Part shown: positions 16,504 to 25,277 of the stretch, in pieces
Position numbering within the stretch: the stretch's first letter is position 1
Layout of the letters: each line of letters begins with the position of its first letter
Origin: Bacteroidota bacterium
Lineage (GTDB): Bacteria; Bacteroidota; Bacteroidia; Chitinophagales; Saprospiraceae
Length of the DNA: 64,000 nt
Direction of reading: 5' to 3'
Assembly: GCA_003045895.1 (NCBI GenBank)
Contig: PZPC01000020.1
Span: 1-64,000 of the forward strand
Notes under the pieces: generated by a model
Database searches by the model: none
Seen by the model: only the letters and a program-made list of their open reading frames with translations
What the model was told of the DNA's origin: nothing
Translations under genes and position numbers: made by a program

Positions 16504-17506
16504 AATCCTGCAACCACTCGATCCGTTTCAGTTGCTTGTACAAGCGGTTAGCTTCCGCAAAACTAAGGGTCTGCTGGCCGTCGCTGAATGCCTTTTCGGG
16601 CTGGTGGTGTACTTCCATGATGACACCATCTGCTCCGGCTACGGCTGCCGCCATGGCGATCTTGTCTACGAAGCGCCGAATACCGATGCCATGACTGGGG
16701 TCGGCAATGACCGGCAGGTGGGTTTTCTCTTTGAGCATCACCAGCGCGTTGATATCGAAGGTGTTGCGGTAAGCCGTCTCGTAGCTGCGAATGCCACGTT
16801 CGCAGAGCATGATGCGTTCGTTGCCATTGCTGAAAATGTATTCGGCCGAAGCCAGCAGTTCGTCAATGGTGCCGGAAATACCGCGCTTCAACAAAACCGG
16901 TTTATCTACTTCACCTAAAGCATCCAACAAGTTGAAATTCTGGCTGTTGCGAGCGCCTACCTGAAATACATCTACGTAGTCGTGCATGACCTCGATCTGG
17001 TCAACAGTCATTACTTCGGTAATGATTTTAATACCGGCAGCACGAGTTTGCTCGTGCCACATTTTCAGGCCATCAATACCCATCCCCCGGAAACTGTAAG
17101 GCGACGACCGGGGCTTGTATACCCCGCCCCGCATGATGCGGATGCCGTTGGCTTGCATGTGTGCAATCGTCAGTGCCACCTGCTCCTCCGATTCAATGCT
17201 ACACGGACCAACCATCAGCGACAAGCTCCCATCCCCGATGCGAATGTCGTCGCCCAGGTCAATGACCGTATCATCGACCCGCCACTTTTTGGAGACCAGT
17301 TTGTAGTCGTCACTCACGCGATGAATATCGCGAATACCGGGTAAACTGCCAATGGCGCGAATGTCGAATTCCTTTTTGCCCACCCCTACCAGGTAGTTGG
17401 CGTACTGGGTTGTAACCGGGTTGCCCTGGTATTTTACCTTTGCCAACTGTTCTTCCAGCACCCGTTGTTGTTCGGGCGTAATAGCAACATCTAGTTGAAT
17501 GATCAT
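16502..17506 (-). CDS. aroF: 3-deoxy-7-phosphoheptulonate (DAHP) synthase, type I beta
   Basis: The first enzyme of the shikimate pathway, condensing phosphoenolpyruvate and erythrose 4-phosphate. The 334 aa include an N-terminal ferredoxin-like domain (about 1-75), the regulatory module of the I-beta class, and a barrel with MVGPCSIES, KPRSSPYSFRG and ADPSHGIG metal- and substrate-binding motifs. It is the last gene of the trp operon, 18 bp after trpA, so Trp-responsive attenuation would also set entry of carbon into the aromatic pathway. The symbol follows common Bacteroidota usage; the enzyme could equally be labelled aroG or aroA(f). Confidence 0.92.
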   Translation of the reverse strand: MIIQLDVAITPEQQRVLEEQLAKVKYQGNPVTTQYANYLVGVGKKEFDIRAIGSLPGIRDIHRVSDDYKLVSKKWRVDDTVIDLGDDIRIGDGSLSLMVGPCSIESEEQVALTIAHMQANGIRIMRGGVYKPRSSPYSFRGMGIDGLKMWHEQTRAAGIKIITEVMTVDQIEVMHDYVDVFQVGARNSQNFNLLDALGEVDKPVLLKRGISGTIDELLASAEYIFSNGNERIMLCERGIRSYETAYRNTFDINALVMLKEKTHLPVIADPSHGIGIRRFVDKIAMAAAVAGADGVIMEVHHQPEKAFSDGQQTLSFAEANRLYKQLKRIEWLQD

Positions 17507-17524
17507 CAGGTGAATTTTAACAAT

Positions 17525-18307
17525 TTAAACAATGGTTCCTTTTACCTCCGCCACGAAGGTACGGGTGGTCTTTTCTACACTTTCCCCGGCAGTAAGGGCT
17601 TTGATGTAGGCGCTGCCGATAATGGCTCCACTGGCATAAGCACAGGCCTTGGTGAAGGTGGCGTGGTCCGAAATGCCAAAACCGATCAGGCGGGGGGTAC
17701 ACAAATCCATGGCGGCGATCCGCTCAAAATAAGCGACCTGTTCGTCGGAAATACCCTGTTTCGCCCCCGTTATGGCCGCACTGGATACCATATAGATAAA
17801 CCCTTTGCTCAGTTCATCCACCAGGTGGATACGCTCGGGGGTAGTTTGCGGGGTAATCAGGAAACTCATACACAAACCGGCGTCTTCCACTTGCTGGCGG
17901 TAAGTCGTCTGGTATTCGTACAGGGGAAGGTCAGGTAAGATCAGCCCATCAATACCCGTAGCCACACAATCGGCCAGGAAACGGTCGAAGCCATACTGCA
18001 GCACCTGGTTGAAATAGCCCATCATCACCAGCGGCACTTCGGTTTCGCGCCGTACGGCTTGCAACTGTTCAAAGAGCAGCGCCAGAGTAAGGCCATTTTT
18101 CAGGGCCTGGGTGCCACTTTCCTGAATGGTTGGCCCGTCGGCCAGGGGATCGCTGTAGGGCATTCCCACTTCAATGAGGTCCACTCCGGCAGCGACGAGC
18201 GACCGGATAACGGTTCCGGTGTCATCGCGCTGCGGATACCCGGCGGTGAAGTAGATATTCAGGATGTCGCGCTTTTTGTGGGCGAAAAGGGCTTGTATTC
18301 TGTTCAT
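17525..18307 (-). CDS. trpA: Tryptophan synthase alpha subunit
   Basis: Cleaves indole-3-glycerol phosphate to indole and glyceraldehyde 3-phosphate; works in an alpha2-beta2 complex with TrpB. The 260-aa length is normal. Catalytic Glu lies in DLIEVGMPYSDPLADGP and catalytic Asp in GLILPDLPLYE; the phosphate-binding end has GFGISDHA. It lies 25 bp after trpB in the operon. Confidence 0.96.
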   Translation of the reverse strand: MNRIQALFAHKKRDILNIYFTAGYPQRDDTGTVIRSLVAAGVDLIEVGMPYSDPLADGPTIQESGTQALKNGLTLALLFEQLQAVRRETEVPLVMMGYFNQVLQYGFDRFLADCVATGIDGLILPDLPLYEYQTTYRQQVEDAGLCMSFLITPQTTPERIHLVDELSKGFIYMVSSAAITGAKQGISDEQVAYFERIAAMDLCTPRLIGFGISDHATFTKACAYASGAIIGSAYIKALTAGESVEKTTRTFVAEVKGTIV

Positions 18308-18332
18308 GGTGGAGCTGGTTGCTAAGAGTGGT

Positions 18333-19547
18333 TTATTTTTCGCTGTGGATACCTAGTGGTTCTACCCGGTCCAGGTAAGTCATGAAGGCATCCAGATCCT
18401 TATCACCCCGCCCGGACAGACAGATCACCAACACGTCATCGGCGGCGTATTTCATCTGGTCGAGCGCCGCAAAAGCGTGGGCCGTTTCCAGGGCCGGAAT
18501 GATGCCTTCCATGCGGGTCACGTCGAGGGCGGCCTGGAGGGCGTCTTCGTCGGTCACACTGATGGCTTCGGCGCGGCCCGATTTAATGAGGTGGGCGTGT
18601 AGCGGCCCAATACCGGGGTAATCCAAACCCGCAGAAATACTGTAAGGTTCGACAATCTGGCCGTCGGACGTTTGCATGAGCAACGTACGGCTGCCGTGAA
18701 TAACGCCTTCGGTTCCCAGGACACTGGTAGCTGCCGACTCGCCGGAGTGTACCCCCAGGCCAGCAGCCTCCACGGCGATGAGGCGGACCCGCTCGTCGTT
18801 CAGAAAATGGTAAAAAGCGCCAGCGGCGTTGCTGCCCCCACCCACACAGGCAATGACGGCCGATGGATAGTCGCGCCCGGTGTGCGCTTCCAACTGCCAG
18901 CGTATTTCTTCCGAAATAACCGACTGGAAGCGCGCTACCATATCGGGATAGGGATGCGGACCGACAACCGAACCGATGATGTAGTGGGTATCCTCCGGGT
19001 TGTTGATCCAGTCGCGGATGGCTTCGTTGGTGGCATCTTTCAGCGTCTGGCTCCCGCTGGTTGCCGGGCGCACTTCGGCACCCAACATGCGCATGCGGGC
19101 TACATTTGGCGCTTGCCGCTTAATGTCCACCGATCCCATGTAAACGATACACTGCAACCCCATCAGGGCGCAGACCGTAGCCGTTGCCACACCGTGCTGG
19201 CCGGCGCCGGTCTCTGCAATAATGCGTTTTTTACCCAGGTGCTTAGCCAATAAGATCTGGCCAATGGTATTGTTGATCTTGTGGGCCCCCGTGTGGTTGA
19301 GGTCTTCTCGTTTCAGGTAGATCGTGACGCCATACCGTTCACTCAGGCGCTTGGCCAGGTACAACGGCGACGGGCGGCCTACGTAGTCGCGGAGCAACGA
19401 CTGAAATTCCCGCTGAAAACTTTCCAGCTCCATAAACTCCAGGTAGGTTTGGCGCAACTCCTCCACGTTGGGATACAACATTTCTGGAATGTAGGCGCCA
19501 CCAAACTGCCCGTAGTATCCTCTTTCGTCAACTGCTATCGTTTTCAT
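18333..19547 (-). CDS. trpB: Tryptophan synthase beta subunit
   Basis: PLP enzyme joining indole and serine to make tryptophan. 404 aa. The PLP lysine is in GAHKINNTIGQ, the indole-site Glu in AETGAGQHGVATA, the phosphate cup GGGSNAAGAFYHF and the C-terminal CLSGRGDKD. It is a TrpB1 type, the form that pairs with TrpA. The start lies 4 bp from the stop of trpF, so translation of the two is probably coupled. Confidence 0.97.
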   Translation of the reverse strand: MKTIAVDERGYYGQFGGAYIPEMLYPNVEELRQTYLEFMELESFQREFQSLLRDYVGRPSPLYLAKRLSERYGVTIYLKREDLNHTGAHKINNTIGQILLAKHLGKKRIIAETGAGQHGVATATVCALMGLQCIVYMGSVDIKRQAPNVARMRMLGAEVRPATSGSQTLKDATNEAIRDWINNPEDTHYIIGSVVGPHPYPDMVARFQSVISEEIRWQLEAHTGRDYPSAVIACVGGGSNAAGAFYHFLNDERVRLIAVEAAGLGVHSGESAATSVLGTEGVIHGSRTLLMQTSDGQIVEPYSISAGLDYPGIGPLHAHLIKSGRAEAISVTDEDALQAALDVTRMEGIIPALETAHAFAALDQMKYAADDVLVICLSGRGDKDLDAFMTYLDRVEPLGIHSEK

Positions 19548-19551
19548 TTTT

Positions 19552-20238
19552 TTAGTTTTTTAATTTGACCGACTCAATGAATTCGCGTAAGTCAGCAACA
19601 TGCTTTAAACCAGGTTCTAACTCAAACTTACTGTTCACATCAATCCCGGCAAAAGCCGGATGCTGAAAAGCCAATACCGCCGCCACATCTTGCGGACCAA
19701 TGCCCCCGCTGAGTATAAATGGTGTAGGATCGGTATAGTGGTTGAGCATCGACCAGTCGAACTGGTGACCAGTGCCACCGTAAGGTTCATCCTGGGCCGG
19801 GGCTACCGCTATTTGGGTATCAAACAAAAAATAAGCACAATAGGGTGCAAAATCTTTGGTAATGGCAAAGTCAAAAGAACGGCTTACCCGGAATGCGCGC
19901 ATGAGCTGGACGACTTTTGGGCGCGTGCGGCCGCGCAACAATTCCTGGAGGGTAACGCAGTAGACCGCACTTTCGCCGCCGTGGAGTTGCACGTAGTCCA
20001 ATTCATAATGGTGAACAGCGTCCAGCACGTTGTCAAATTCCGCGTTCACAAAGACCCCTACCCTTTTCTTACCGGCCAGGAGCGCTTCGTTGGCACGCAA
20101 AAAAGGCAGTAATTTGGCCTGCGTACCCACGTAGCGTGGCGATTTTTCGTAAAAAATAAAACCCAGCCAATCTACCGGCAAGGCAGCAATTTCGCTGATG
20201 TTTTCTGGTGATCGAAGTCCACAGGTCTTGATAATCAT
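19552..20238 (-). CDS. trpF: Phosphoribosylanthranilate isomerase
   Basis: Amadori rearrangement of phosphoribosylanthranilate to CdRP, the third step of Trp synthesis. 228 aa TIM barrel. The catalytic Cys is in IKTCGLRSPENI at the N terminus; VQLHGGES, FLFDTQ and the phosphate-binding LSGGIGPQDV are all present. A free-standing gene here, not fused to trpC. It lies 41 bp after trpC. Confidence 0.95.
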   Translation of the reverse strand: MIIKTCGLRSPENISEIAALPVDWLGFIFYEKSPRYVGTQAKLLPFLRANEALLAGKKRVGVFVNAEFDNVLDAVHHYELDYVQLHGGESAVYCVTLQELLRGRTRPKVVQLMRAFRVSRSFDFAITKDFAPYCAYFLFDTQIAVAPAQDEPYGGTGHQFDWSMLNHYTDPTPFILSGGIGPQDVAAVLAFQHPAFAGIDVNSKFELEPGLKHVADLREFIESVKLKN

Positions 20239-20279
20239 AGCAACGGGTTAATTGACAGACTCTTAATTCAAGTAACAAA

Positions 20280-21095
20280 TCAGGCAATAGCTCCGTCCAG
20301 GTTTTCGGCCAGTCGCTCGATCCGCTGGATGAATTCGCGGCATTGTCGTCCGGGCTGCTCGGTCTGCATAAAATATTCGCCGATGAGGAAGCCCTGGAAA
20401 CCCGCACGCCGCAATTCTACTACGGTATGGGGGTCATTGAGGCCGCTTTCGGAAATTTTCACCATCTCGGCAGGCAGCAGTGGGAATAGCTGGAGGGAAT
20501 GCGCGATGCTTACCTCAAAAGTTTTCAGGTTCCGGTTATTGACCCCAACGACCTGGGCCAGCGGACTGAGTTTGTCCAACTCCTCGGGGCCGTGCAGTTC
20601 CACCAGTACTTCCAGGTTCAGACTGCGGGCAAAACCCGCCAGGCGATGGAGTTCGGCTTTGGTGAGGCAGGCGGCAATCAGCAAAACGGCGTCGGCACCT
20701 ATACTGCGAGCCTCCAGAATCTGGTACTCGTCAATCACAAAATCCTTGCGCAGGATTGGGCAAAAGTTGAACTTCCGCGCCGTCGTTAAATCGGCATTTT
20801 GGCCGCCAAAAAAGTGCGTATCAGTCAGGATGGACAGAGCCGAAGCACCCGCTTGCATGTAACCGATACTCACTTCCTCCACACTGGCGTAAAGGTTGAT
20901 ATCCCCCTTGGACGGGCTACGCCTTTTGAATTCCGCAATGATGCCACTTTTGTCCGGGCGCCGCAAATAGGCACTCAAACTCACGGTGGGGGTATTAAAA
21001 TAGATGCTGTCTTCGAGCAACTTCACCGGAATGCGTTCCTTGCGTTCGGCCACTTCCTGGTATTTATGGGCAATGATTTTTGCTAGTATATCCAT
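20280..21095 (-). CDS. trpC: Indole-3-glycerol phosphate synthase
   Basis: Closes the indole ring from CdRP with loss of CO2. 271 aa from the ATG at 21095 (MDILAKIIAHK); a TTG five codons upstream opens the same frame but the ATG fits the family start. Catalytic motifs: IIAEFKRRSPSKG, PILRKDFVIDEYQI, VLVELHGPEEL and NNRNLKTFEV, with a C-terminal phosphate loop ISESGL and GFLIGEYFM. 21 bp after trpD in the operon. Confidence 0.95.
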   Translation of the reverse strand: MDILAKIIAHKYQEVAERKERIPVKLLEDSIYFNTPTVSLSAYLRRPDKSGIIAEFKRRSPSKGDINLYASVEEVSIGYMQAGASALSILTDTHFFGGQNADLTTARKFNFCPILRKDFVIDEYQILEARSIGADAVLLIAACLTKAELHRLAGFARSLNLEVLVELHGPEELDKLSPLAQVVGVNNRNLKTFEVSIAHSLQLFPLLPAEMVKISESGLNDPHTVVELRRAGFQGFLIGEYFMQTEQPGRQCREFIQRIERLAENLDGAIA

Positions 21096-21116
21096 AATTG
21101 TTTTTGTCAAAGAAGC

Positions 21117-22106
21117 TTAATTGTTAATCAACTGGTGTAATACATTCCTGGCCCGGCCACTTTCAATACTCGCCTTGGCTTCTGCTACGCAATCCAGGAG
21201 GCTTTTTTCCGGGCACAAGGTGTGAATGGCCAAACCCGCATTCGCGCAAACGACCGTTTGCTGGGCGGGAGTAGCTTCGTTATTTAACACATTCAGAAAG
21301 ATCTCCCTGGCGGCCTGGGCATCTTCCCCGCCGTACAGGCTGGTGGGTGCCAGTGGTTGAAAACCAAAACTATGGGGGTACAACATTTGTTCGCCCCTGG
21401 AATGATGAACTTTAGCAGGCCCCGTAAGGCTGATTTCATCGTAACCGTCGAGGGCAAAAACAATGGTATACTGCCGACCCGATTGCTGCATAATGTAGTG
21501 GTACAAGCGGGATAACTCCAGGGAAAAAGTACCAAAAAGTTGGTGCGTAGGTTGGATGGGATTGACCAGCGGCCCCAGCATATTGAAAAAAGTCTTCATA
21601 CCCAACTGCTTGCGGACGGGAACGACGGCCTTCAGCGCCGGATGAAAAAGTGGCGCGTGCAGGAAGCAAATATTGGCTTTGTCCAGCTGTCGGCGTAAAA
21701 TGTCGGCGTCATTGGTGAACTGATAACCCAGGGCAATCAGCACATCCGATGAACCTACCGCTGACGAAACACCGTAACTGCCGTGCTTACTCACTTTGTA
21801 GCCTGCGCCCGCCACCACCACGGCCGCAGTAGTGGAAATATTGAACGTGTTTTTACCATCTCCACCCGTACCGACAATGTCAATAGTGGTTTGACCATCG
21901 ATATCCAGGGGGACGGCGAGTTCCAGCAACGCATCACGGAAACCCTCGAGTTCTTCGATACTAATAGCCCGGAGCTGAAAGACCGTTACAAAACTGGCCA
22001 CCTCTACGTCATTGTAGGCTCCGGTAGCAATGCCTAAGAGCACCTGGCGTGCCATTTCCCGATCCAGGGTTTGGTGCTGGAAGAGTTGTTGCAGGATCGC
22101 TTTCAT
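21117..22106 (-). CDS. trpD: Anthranilate phosphoribosyltransferase
   Basis: Transfers phosphoribosyl from PRPP to anthranilate. 329 aa. The PRPP-binding glycine loop is VGTGGDGKNTFNIST and the anthranilate site has KHGSYGVSSAVGSSD; further on GPLVNPIQP. Its start codon overlaps the trpG stop by 4 bp (ATGA), so the two are translationally coupled. Not fused to trpG, unlike in enterobacteria. Confidence 0.96.
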   Translation of the reverse strand: MKAILQQLFQHQTLDREMARQVLLGIATGAYNDVEVASFVTVFQLRAISIEELEGFRDALLELAVPLDIDGQTTIDIVGTGGDGKNTFNISTTAAVVVAGAGYKVSKHGSYGVSSAVGSSDVLIALGYQFTNDADILRRQLDKANICFLHAPLFHPALKAVVPVRKQLGMKTFFNMLGPLVNPIQPTHQLFGTFSLELSRLYHYIMQQSGRQYTIVFALDGYDEISLTGPAKVHHSRGEQMLYPHSFGFQPLAPTSLYGGEDAQAAREIFLNVLNNEATPAQQTVVCANAGLAIHTLCPEKSLLDCVAEAKASIESGRARNVLHQLINN

Positions 22107-22699
22107 ATTTTTACGGCCATTTTATCTTCCACGTAAGTAAAAAAGTTGCGCAACATGCGGTAGCCTGCTGGTGTCATGATACTCTCCGGATGAAACTGCA
22201 CACCAAAAACGGAATAATGCTGGTGCTGGATAGCCATGATCTCGCCGTGGTCGTCGTGAGCAGTAACGATAAACGCCGCCGGTAGGGTATCTTTTTTGAT
22301 GACCCAACTGTGGTAGCGGCCTGCCTGGAAGGTGTCACCTATACCCTGGAACAACACCGAATCAGGATGACTGCATTGCATGGTGGTTTCAATGCCGTGG
22401 TAAACGGCCGTGAGGTTCTCCAGTTGCGCACCGAAAGCTTCGCCAATGGCCTGGTGCCCCAGGCAAACCCCCAGGATGAATTTATCAGCAGCGTATCGCT
22501 TGATCAGGGCCGGCATAATGCCCGCCTCCTCCGGCAGGCCGGGGCCGGGCGACAGGACGATTACGTCATAGTCGGCAACCGCCTCCAGGCTGATGGCATC
22601 GTTGCGAAAGACGCTTACATCCGAACCTAGAATCTCCTGAATGTATTGCACGAGGTTATAAGTAAAGGAATCGTAATTATCAAGAATCAGAACTTTCAT
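22103..22699 (-). CDS. trpG: Anthranilate synthase glutamine amidotransferase subunit
   Basis: Class I glutaminase that supplies ammonia to TrpE. 198 aa. Nucleophile Cys79 in GVCLGHQAIGE, His/Glu of the triad in VQFHPESIMTP, oxyanion motif LSPGPGLPEEAG. The same protein could serve PabB in folate synthesis, since no separate pabA is in view. Downstream of trpE by 125 bp and overlapping trpD. Confidence 0.95.
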   Translation of the reverse strand: MKVLILDNYDSFTYNLVQYIQEILGSDVSVFRNDAISLEAVADYDVIVLSPGPGLPEEAGIMPALIKRYAADKFILGVCLGHQAIGEAFGAQLENLTAVYHGIETTMQCSHPDSVLFQGIGDTFQAGRYHSWVIKKDTLPAAFIVTAHDDHGEIMAIQHQHYSVFGVQFHPESIMTPAGYRMLRNFFTYVEDKMAVKI

Positions 22700-22824
22700 G
22701 AGTGACTGTTTAGGACGGATTAGCAGCCGGTTTTTTAACGCGCTACCGTTCGATGGTTTAACTCGCTGCGGTCAATAATGTTCAAAAAAGGTTGCCCGGT
22801 TGAAGGGCTGGGCGCCAACGCCGC

Positions 22825-24240
22825 TTAGCCCAGCCGCTCTGCTTCCAGCAAGGCTTTTTTCAAGGCACCCAGTTTGTTGTTGACTTCCTGCAATTCTTTC
22901 TCCTCTTCACTGGTCACGACTACCCCGGCACCAGCCTGGTAGAAAAGCGTATTGTCCTGGCTGAGGAAAGACCGGATAACGATAGCCTGGTTCATCTCAC
23001 CATTAAAGTCGATGTAGCCCAGGGCACCACCGTAGAACGCCCGGTTTTGGTTTTCGTACTGGTTAATCAACTCAATGGCTTTGTACTTGGGCGCTCCCGA
23101 TAGGGTACCTGCCGGAAAAGTATCGCCAAAAATGCGAATCGGGTTGCTGTCGGCGTCCAAATCCCCGGTGACCCTCGATACCAGGTGGATAACGTGGCTG
23201 TAGTAGTGTATATCTTTCAGTTCCTTTACCTGCACGTTGCGGGCGTGGCGGCCCAGGTCATTGCGGGCCAGATCGACCAGCATAATGTGCTCGGCATTTT
23301 CCTTGGGGTCTACTTGCAAGGCTTCGGCAGCCAGGACATCTTCTTCCGTGTTTCCCGTGCGCCGATAAGTACCCGCAATGGGATTCAACGTAGCCACCCC
23401 TTTGCGAATGACCATCTGGGCTTCGGGCGAAGACCCAAAAATGCGGTAATCGCCATAGTCGAAATAGAAGAGGTACGGCGAAGGGTTAACCGATCGCAAT
23501 ACCCGGTACACCTGGAATTCATCGCCTTCGAAAGCCTGTTGGAACTGCCGGCTAAAAACGATCTGGAAAACATCGCCACGTTGACAATGCATTTTACCTA
23601 TGCGCACCAGGTTGCGGAATTCTTCGTCGGTCAGGTTGCTGGTTTCCTCGCCCCGCACCCGGAAAGGATGTACCCGGAAGTGGGGGTTCTCAATGCGGGT
23701 TTGTAGTTCCTCCAGGCGGCTTTCTTCCCCTGGCAGGAGGTTTTCCAGCAGGTAGAGTTCGTCCTTGTAATGGTTGATGGCAATGATGAAACGATACAGG
23801 TGGTAGCGCAGGTCAGGCAGATCGAAGCGGCGTTTGTCCTGGTCGAAATGCAGGGTATCAAAATATTGCACCCCATCGAAGCCCGTATGGCCAAACAAGC
23901 CGTTGAATTCCCGGAAAGGCGCGTCGCCCTGGGGTTCAAACCGCCGAAGGAAGGCGCGTAAGGCATCCGGAACCGTCTGGGTATCTACCAATCTCGTAAC
24001 TTCCGTATCCTCCCCCGGAACCTGGGTTCGCACCCGGCCATTCTTCACCTGGAAGCTGGCCAGGGTGTCGAGGCCCAGGAAACTGAAGCACTCTTCTTTG
24101 TTGCTGATGTCATTGCTTTCCAGCAACACCGGATCGGTATAATGGTCGCGCAGGCGCAGGTACAGCGAGACAGGGGTGTACGTATCAGCCAGCAGGCGAC
24201 GGACTTCTACCCGTAAGGGGATTTGAGTTGTTGTTGTCAT
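22825..24240 (-). CDS. trpE: Anthranilate synthase component I
   Basis: Makes anthranilate from chorismate and ammonia; first committed step of the pathway. 471 aa. The N-terminal feedback motif LLES is at residues 39-42, so inhibition by tryptophan is expected. The chorismate-binding domain carries GDVFQIVFSRQF, IAGTYRRTGNTEEDV, ELKDIHYYSHVIHLVSRV, and GTLSGAPKYKAIELI near the C terminus. First structural gene of the operon, 18 bp after an attenuator hairpin that follows a Trp-rich leader peptide. Confidence 0.96.
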   Translation of the reverse strand: MTTTTQIPLRVEVRRLLADTYTPVSLYLRLRDHYTDPVLLESNDISNKEECFSFLGLDTLASFQVKNGRVRTQVPGEDTEVTRLVDTQTVPDALRAFLRRFEPQGDAPFREFNGLFGHTGFDGVQYFDTLHFDQDKRRFDLPDLRYHLYRFIIAINHYKDELYLLENLLPGEESRLEELQTRIENPHFRVHPFRVRGEETSNLTDEEFRNLVRIGKMHCQRGDVFQIVFSRQFQQAFEGDEFQVYRVLRSVNPSPYLFYFDYGDYRIFGSSPEAQMVIRKGVATLNPIAGTYRRTGNTEEDVLAAEALQVDPKENAEHIMLVDLARNDLGRHARNVQVKELKDIHYYSHVIHLVSRVTGDLDADSNPIRIFGDTFPAGTLSGAPKYKAIELINQYENQNRAFYGGALGYIDFNGEMNQAIVIRSFLSQDNTLFYQAGAGVVVTSEEEKELQEVNNKLGALKKALLEAERLG

Positions 24241-24257
24241 AACAATGGTCTAAAACG

Positions 24258-24293
24258 AAAATCGGCTTGCCGAGTGAACGACAAGCCGATTTT
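24258..24293 (-). terminator. trp operon attenuator hairpin
   Basis: Perfect 12-bp arms AAAATCGGCTTG / CAAGCCGATTTT with a 12-nt loop; on the minus strand it is followed by CGTTTTAG, 18 bp before trpE. The loop contains TCACTC, which can pair with GAGTGA at the leader stop codon (GAG-TGA) to form a competing structure, and TACAAC just before the hairpin can pair with GTTGTA early in the leader. This supplies the mutually exclusive folds attenuation needs. The alternative pairings are by eye, not computed. Confidence 0.8.
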
Positions 24294-24322
24294 GTGTTGT
24301 ACTAAATACACGGGCAGTCACC

Positions 24323-24379
24323 TCACTCAGTTGTTGAATGATTAGCCCACCACCAGTTATTTGAAATACAACAATTCAT
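24323..24379 (-). CDS. trpL: trp operon leader peptide
   Basis: An 18-residue frame, MNCCISNNWWWANHSTTE then TGA, lying between a promoter and the attenuator hairpin ahead of trpE. Three consecutive Trp codons (TGG TGG TGG) at positions 9-11 are the signature of ribosome-mediated attenuation: a ribosome stalled there for lack of charged tRNA-Trp would free downstream RNA to form the antiterminator. Too short for ordinary gene finding. Position, codon content and the following hairpin all agree. Confidence 0.88.
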   Translation of the reverse strand: MNCCISNNWWWANHSTTE

Positions 24380-24399
24380 AATAATAATTATTCGATCGT

Positions 24400-24431
24400 C
24401 AAAGATAGGCCGCTATATTCGACATCTGCAA
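24400..24431 (-). promoter_or_regulatory. trp operon promoter
   Basis: On the minus strand a -33 TTG (24429-24431), 21 bp, then TATCTTTG (24400-24407), matching the Bacteroidota -7 consensus TAnnTTTG. Transcription would start about 15-20 bp before the leader ATG. Confidence 0.6.
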
Positions 24432-24523
24432 GGCAATGCGCCTTTTTTTTAAATATTCTTTCGCTCCGCACCTGACCACGACAACGTAGGCCCTACCTTT
24501 TCTAACGCTTAAATTTATGTTGA

Positions 24524-25117
24524 ATGAAACATTTGTTCCTTTTCTTAGGAGGATTTCTCCCTTTTTTGCTACTTGGACAACCGACTGTGGATGGTGATTT
24601 GTCGGATGGGCAGTACACCATTTTAGCCACCGCTAGTAGGGATGGCTTTGGCCTTGACAATGAATTGGGCGTAATCAAGTACTACGCCAATGGCAGTGAC
24701 ATTTACCTGGGAATCAGTGGAAAATTGAATGACAATAATAATATCGTCTTATTTTTCAATTTTTCCGACTATAACGGCAGGCCTGCCGGAACAGCATTGG
24801 ATCCCTTAGGAAATTATGAAGGATTCCAAGGGGTATTCAACAAAGTAGGAGGCAGTGGTTTAGATTTGGCCAAAATGGACATGGAGGTCGATTTTGCGCT
24901 GGCATTTAACGAAGGAGGTGGCAGTAGCGACTTTTATGTGGATGCGGCCCGCTACGGCACCAATGACATCCTCAACACCCAATATGTTGGAACAACAGGT
25001 AATCAAACGGGGATTTCCACTACTCTACCCCCGACTGGAGGCCGGTATCTACTGGCTACAAATCGCTACCGACAGTGGGCTATTGGATCAGCAGCAGCTG
25101 TTTTTGCACTAGGCTGA
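24524..25117 (+). pseudogene. Decayed secreted protein with shifted T9SS tail
   Basis: Begins as a normal exported protein: signal peptide MKHLFLFLGGFLPFLLLG, then a beta-rich domain opening TVDGDLSDGQYTILA. In frame it ends ATNRYRQWAIGSAAAVFALG, which resembles nothing. The +1 frame over the same bases reads LEAGIYWLQIATDSGLLDQQ and stops at 25112, a convincing end of a type IX sorting domain. The break is around 25028-25036. So the gene carries a frameshift, and since the N-terminal domain runs straight into the last 25 residues of a sorting domain, an internal deletion is likely. A bare frameshift is the simpler alternative. Confidence 0.7.
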
Positions 25118-25249
25118 CCAACAACTGATATCGGTCAAAGTTTGTTGTTACTACTGAGATAACAGTATTTCTGGCAGTCTCTTTTAGTAACCAATACCTC
25201 TAAAAAGCCCCTACCTGTAATTTTCTTACATCGTTCGCTCAATTCTTCG

Positions 25250-25257
25250 TATTTTTG
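25250..25257 (+). promoter_or_regulatory. -7 promoter element of the ABC-F gene
   Basis: TATTTTTG matches TAnnTTTG and lies 20 bp before the ATG of the ABC-F gene; upstream at the -33 position there is only a partial match (TTTC). Confidence 0.45.
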
Positions 25258-25277
25258 CACCCGCAAAATCGGCTCTA

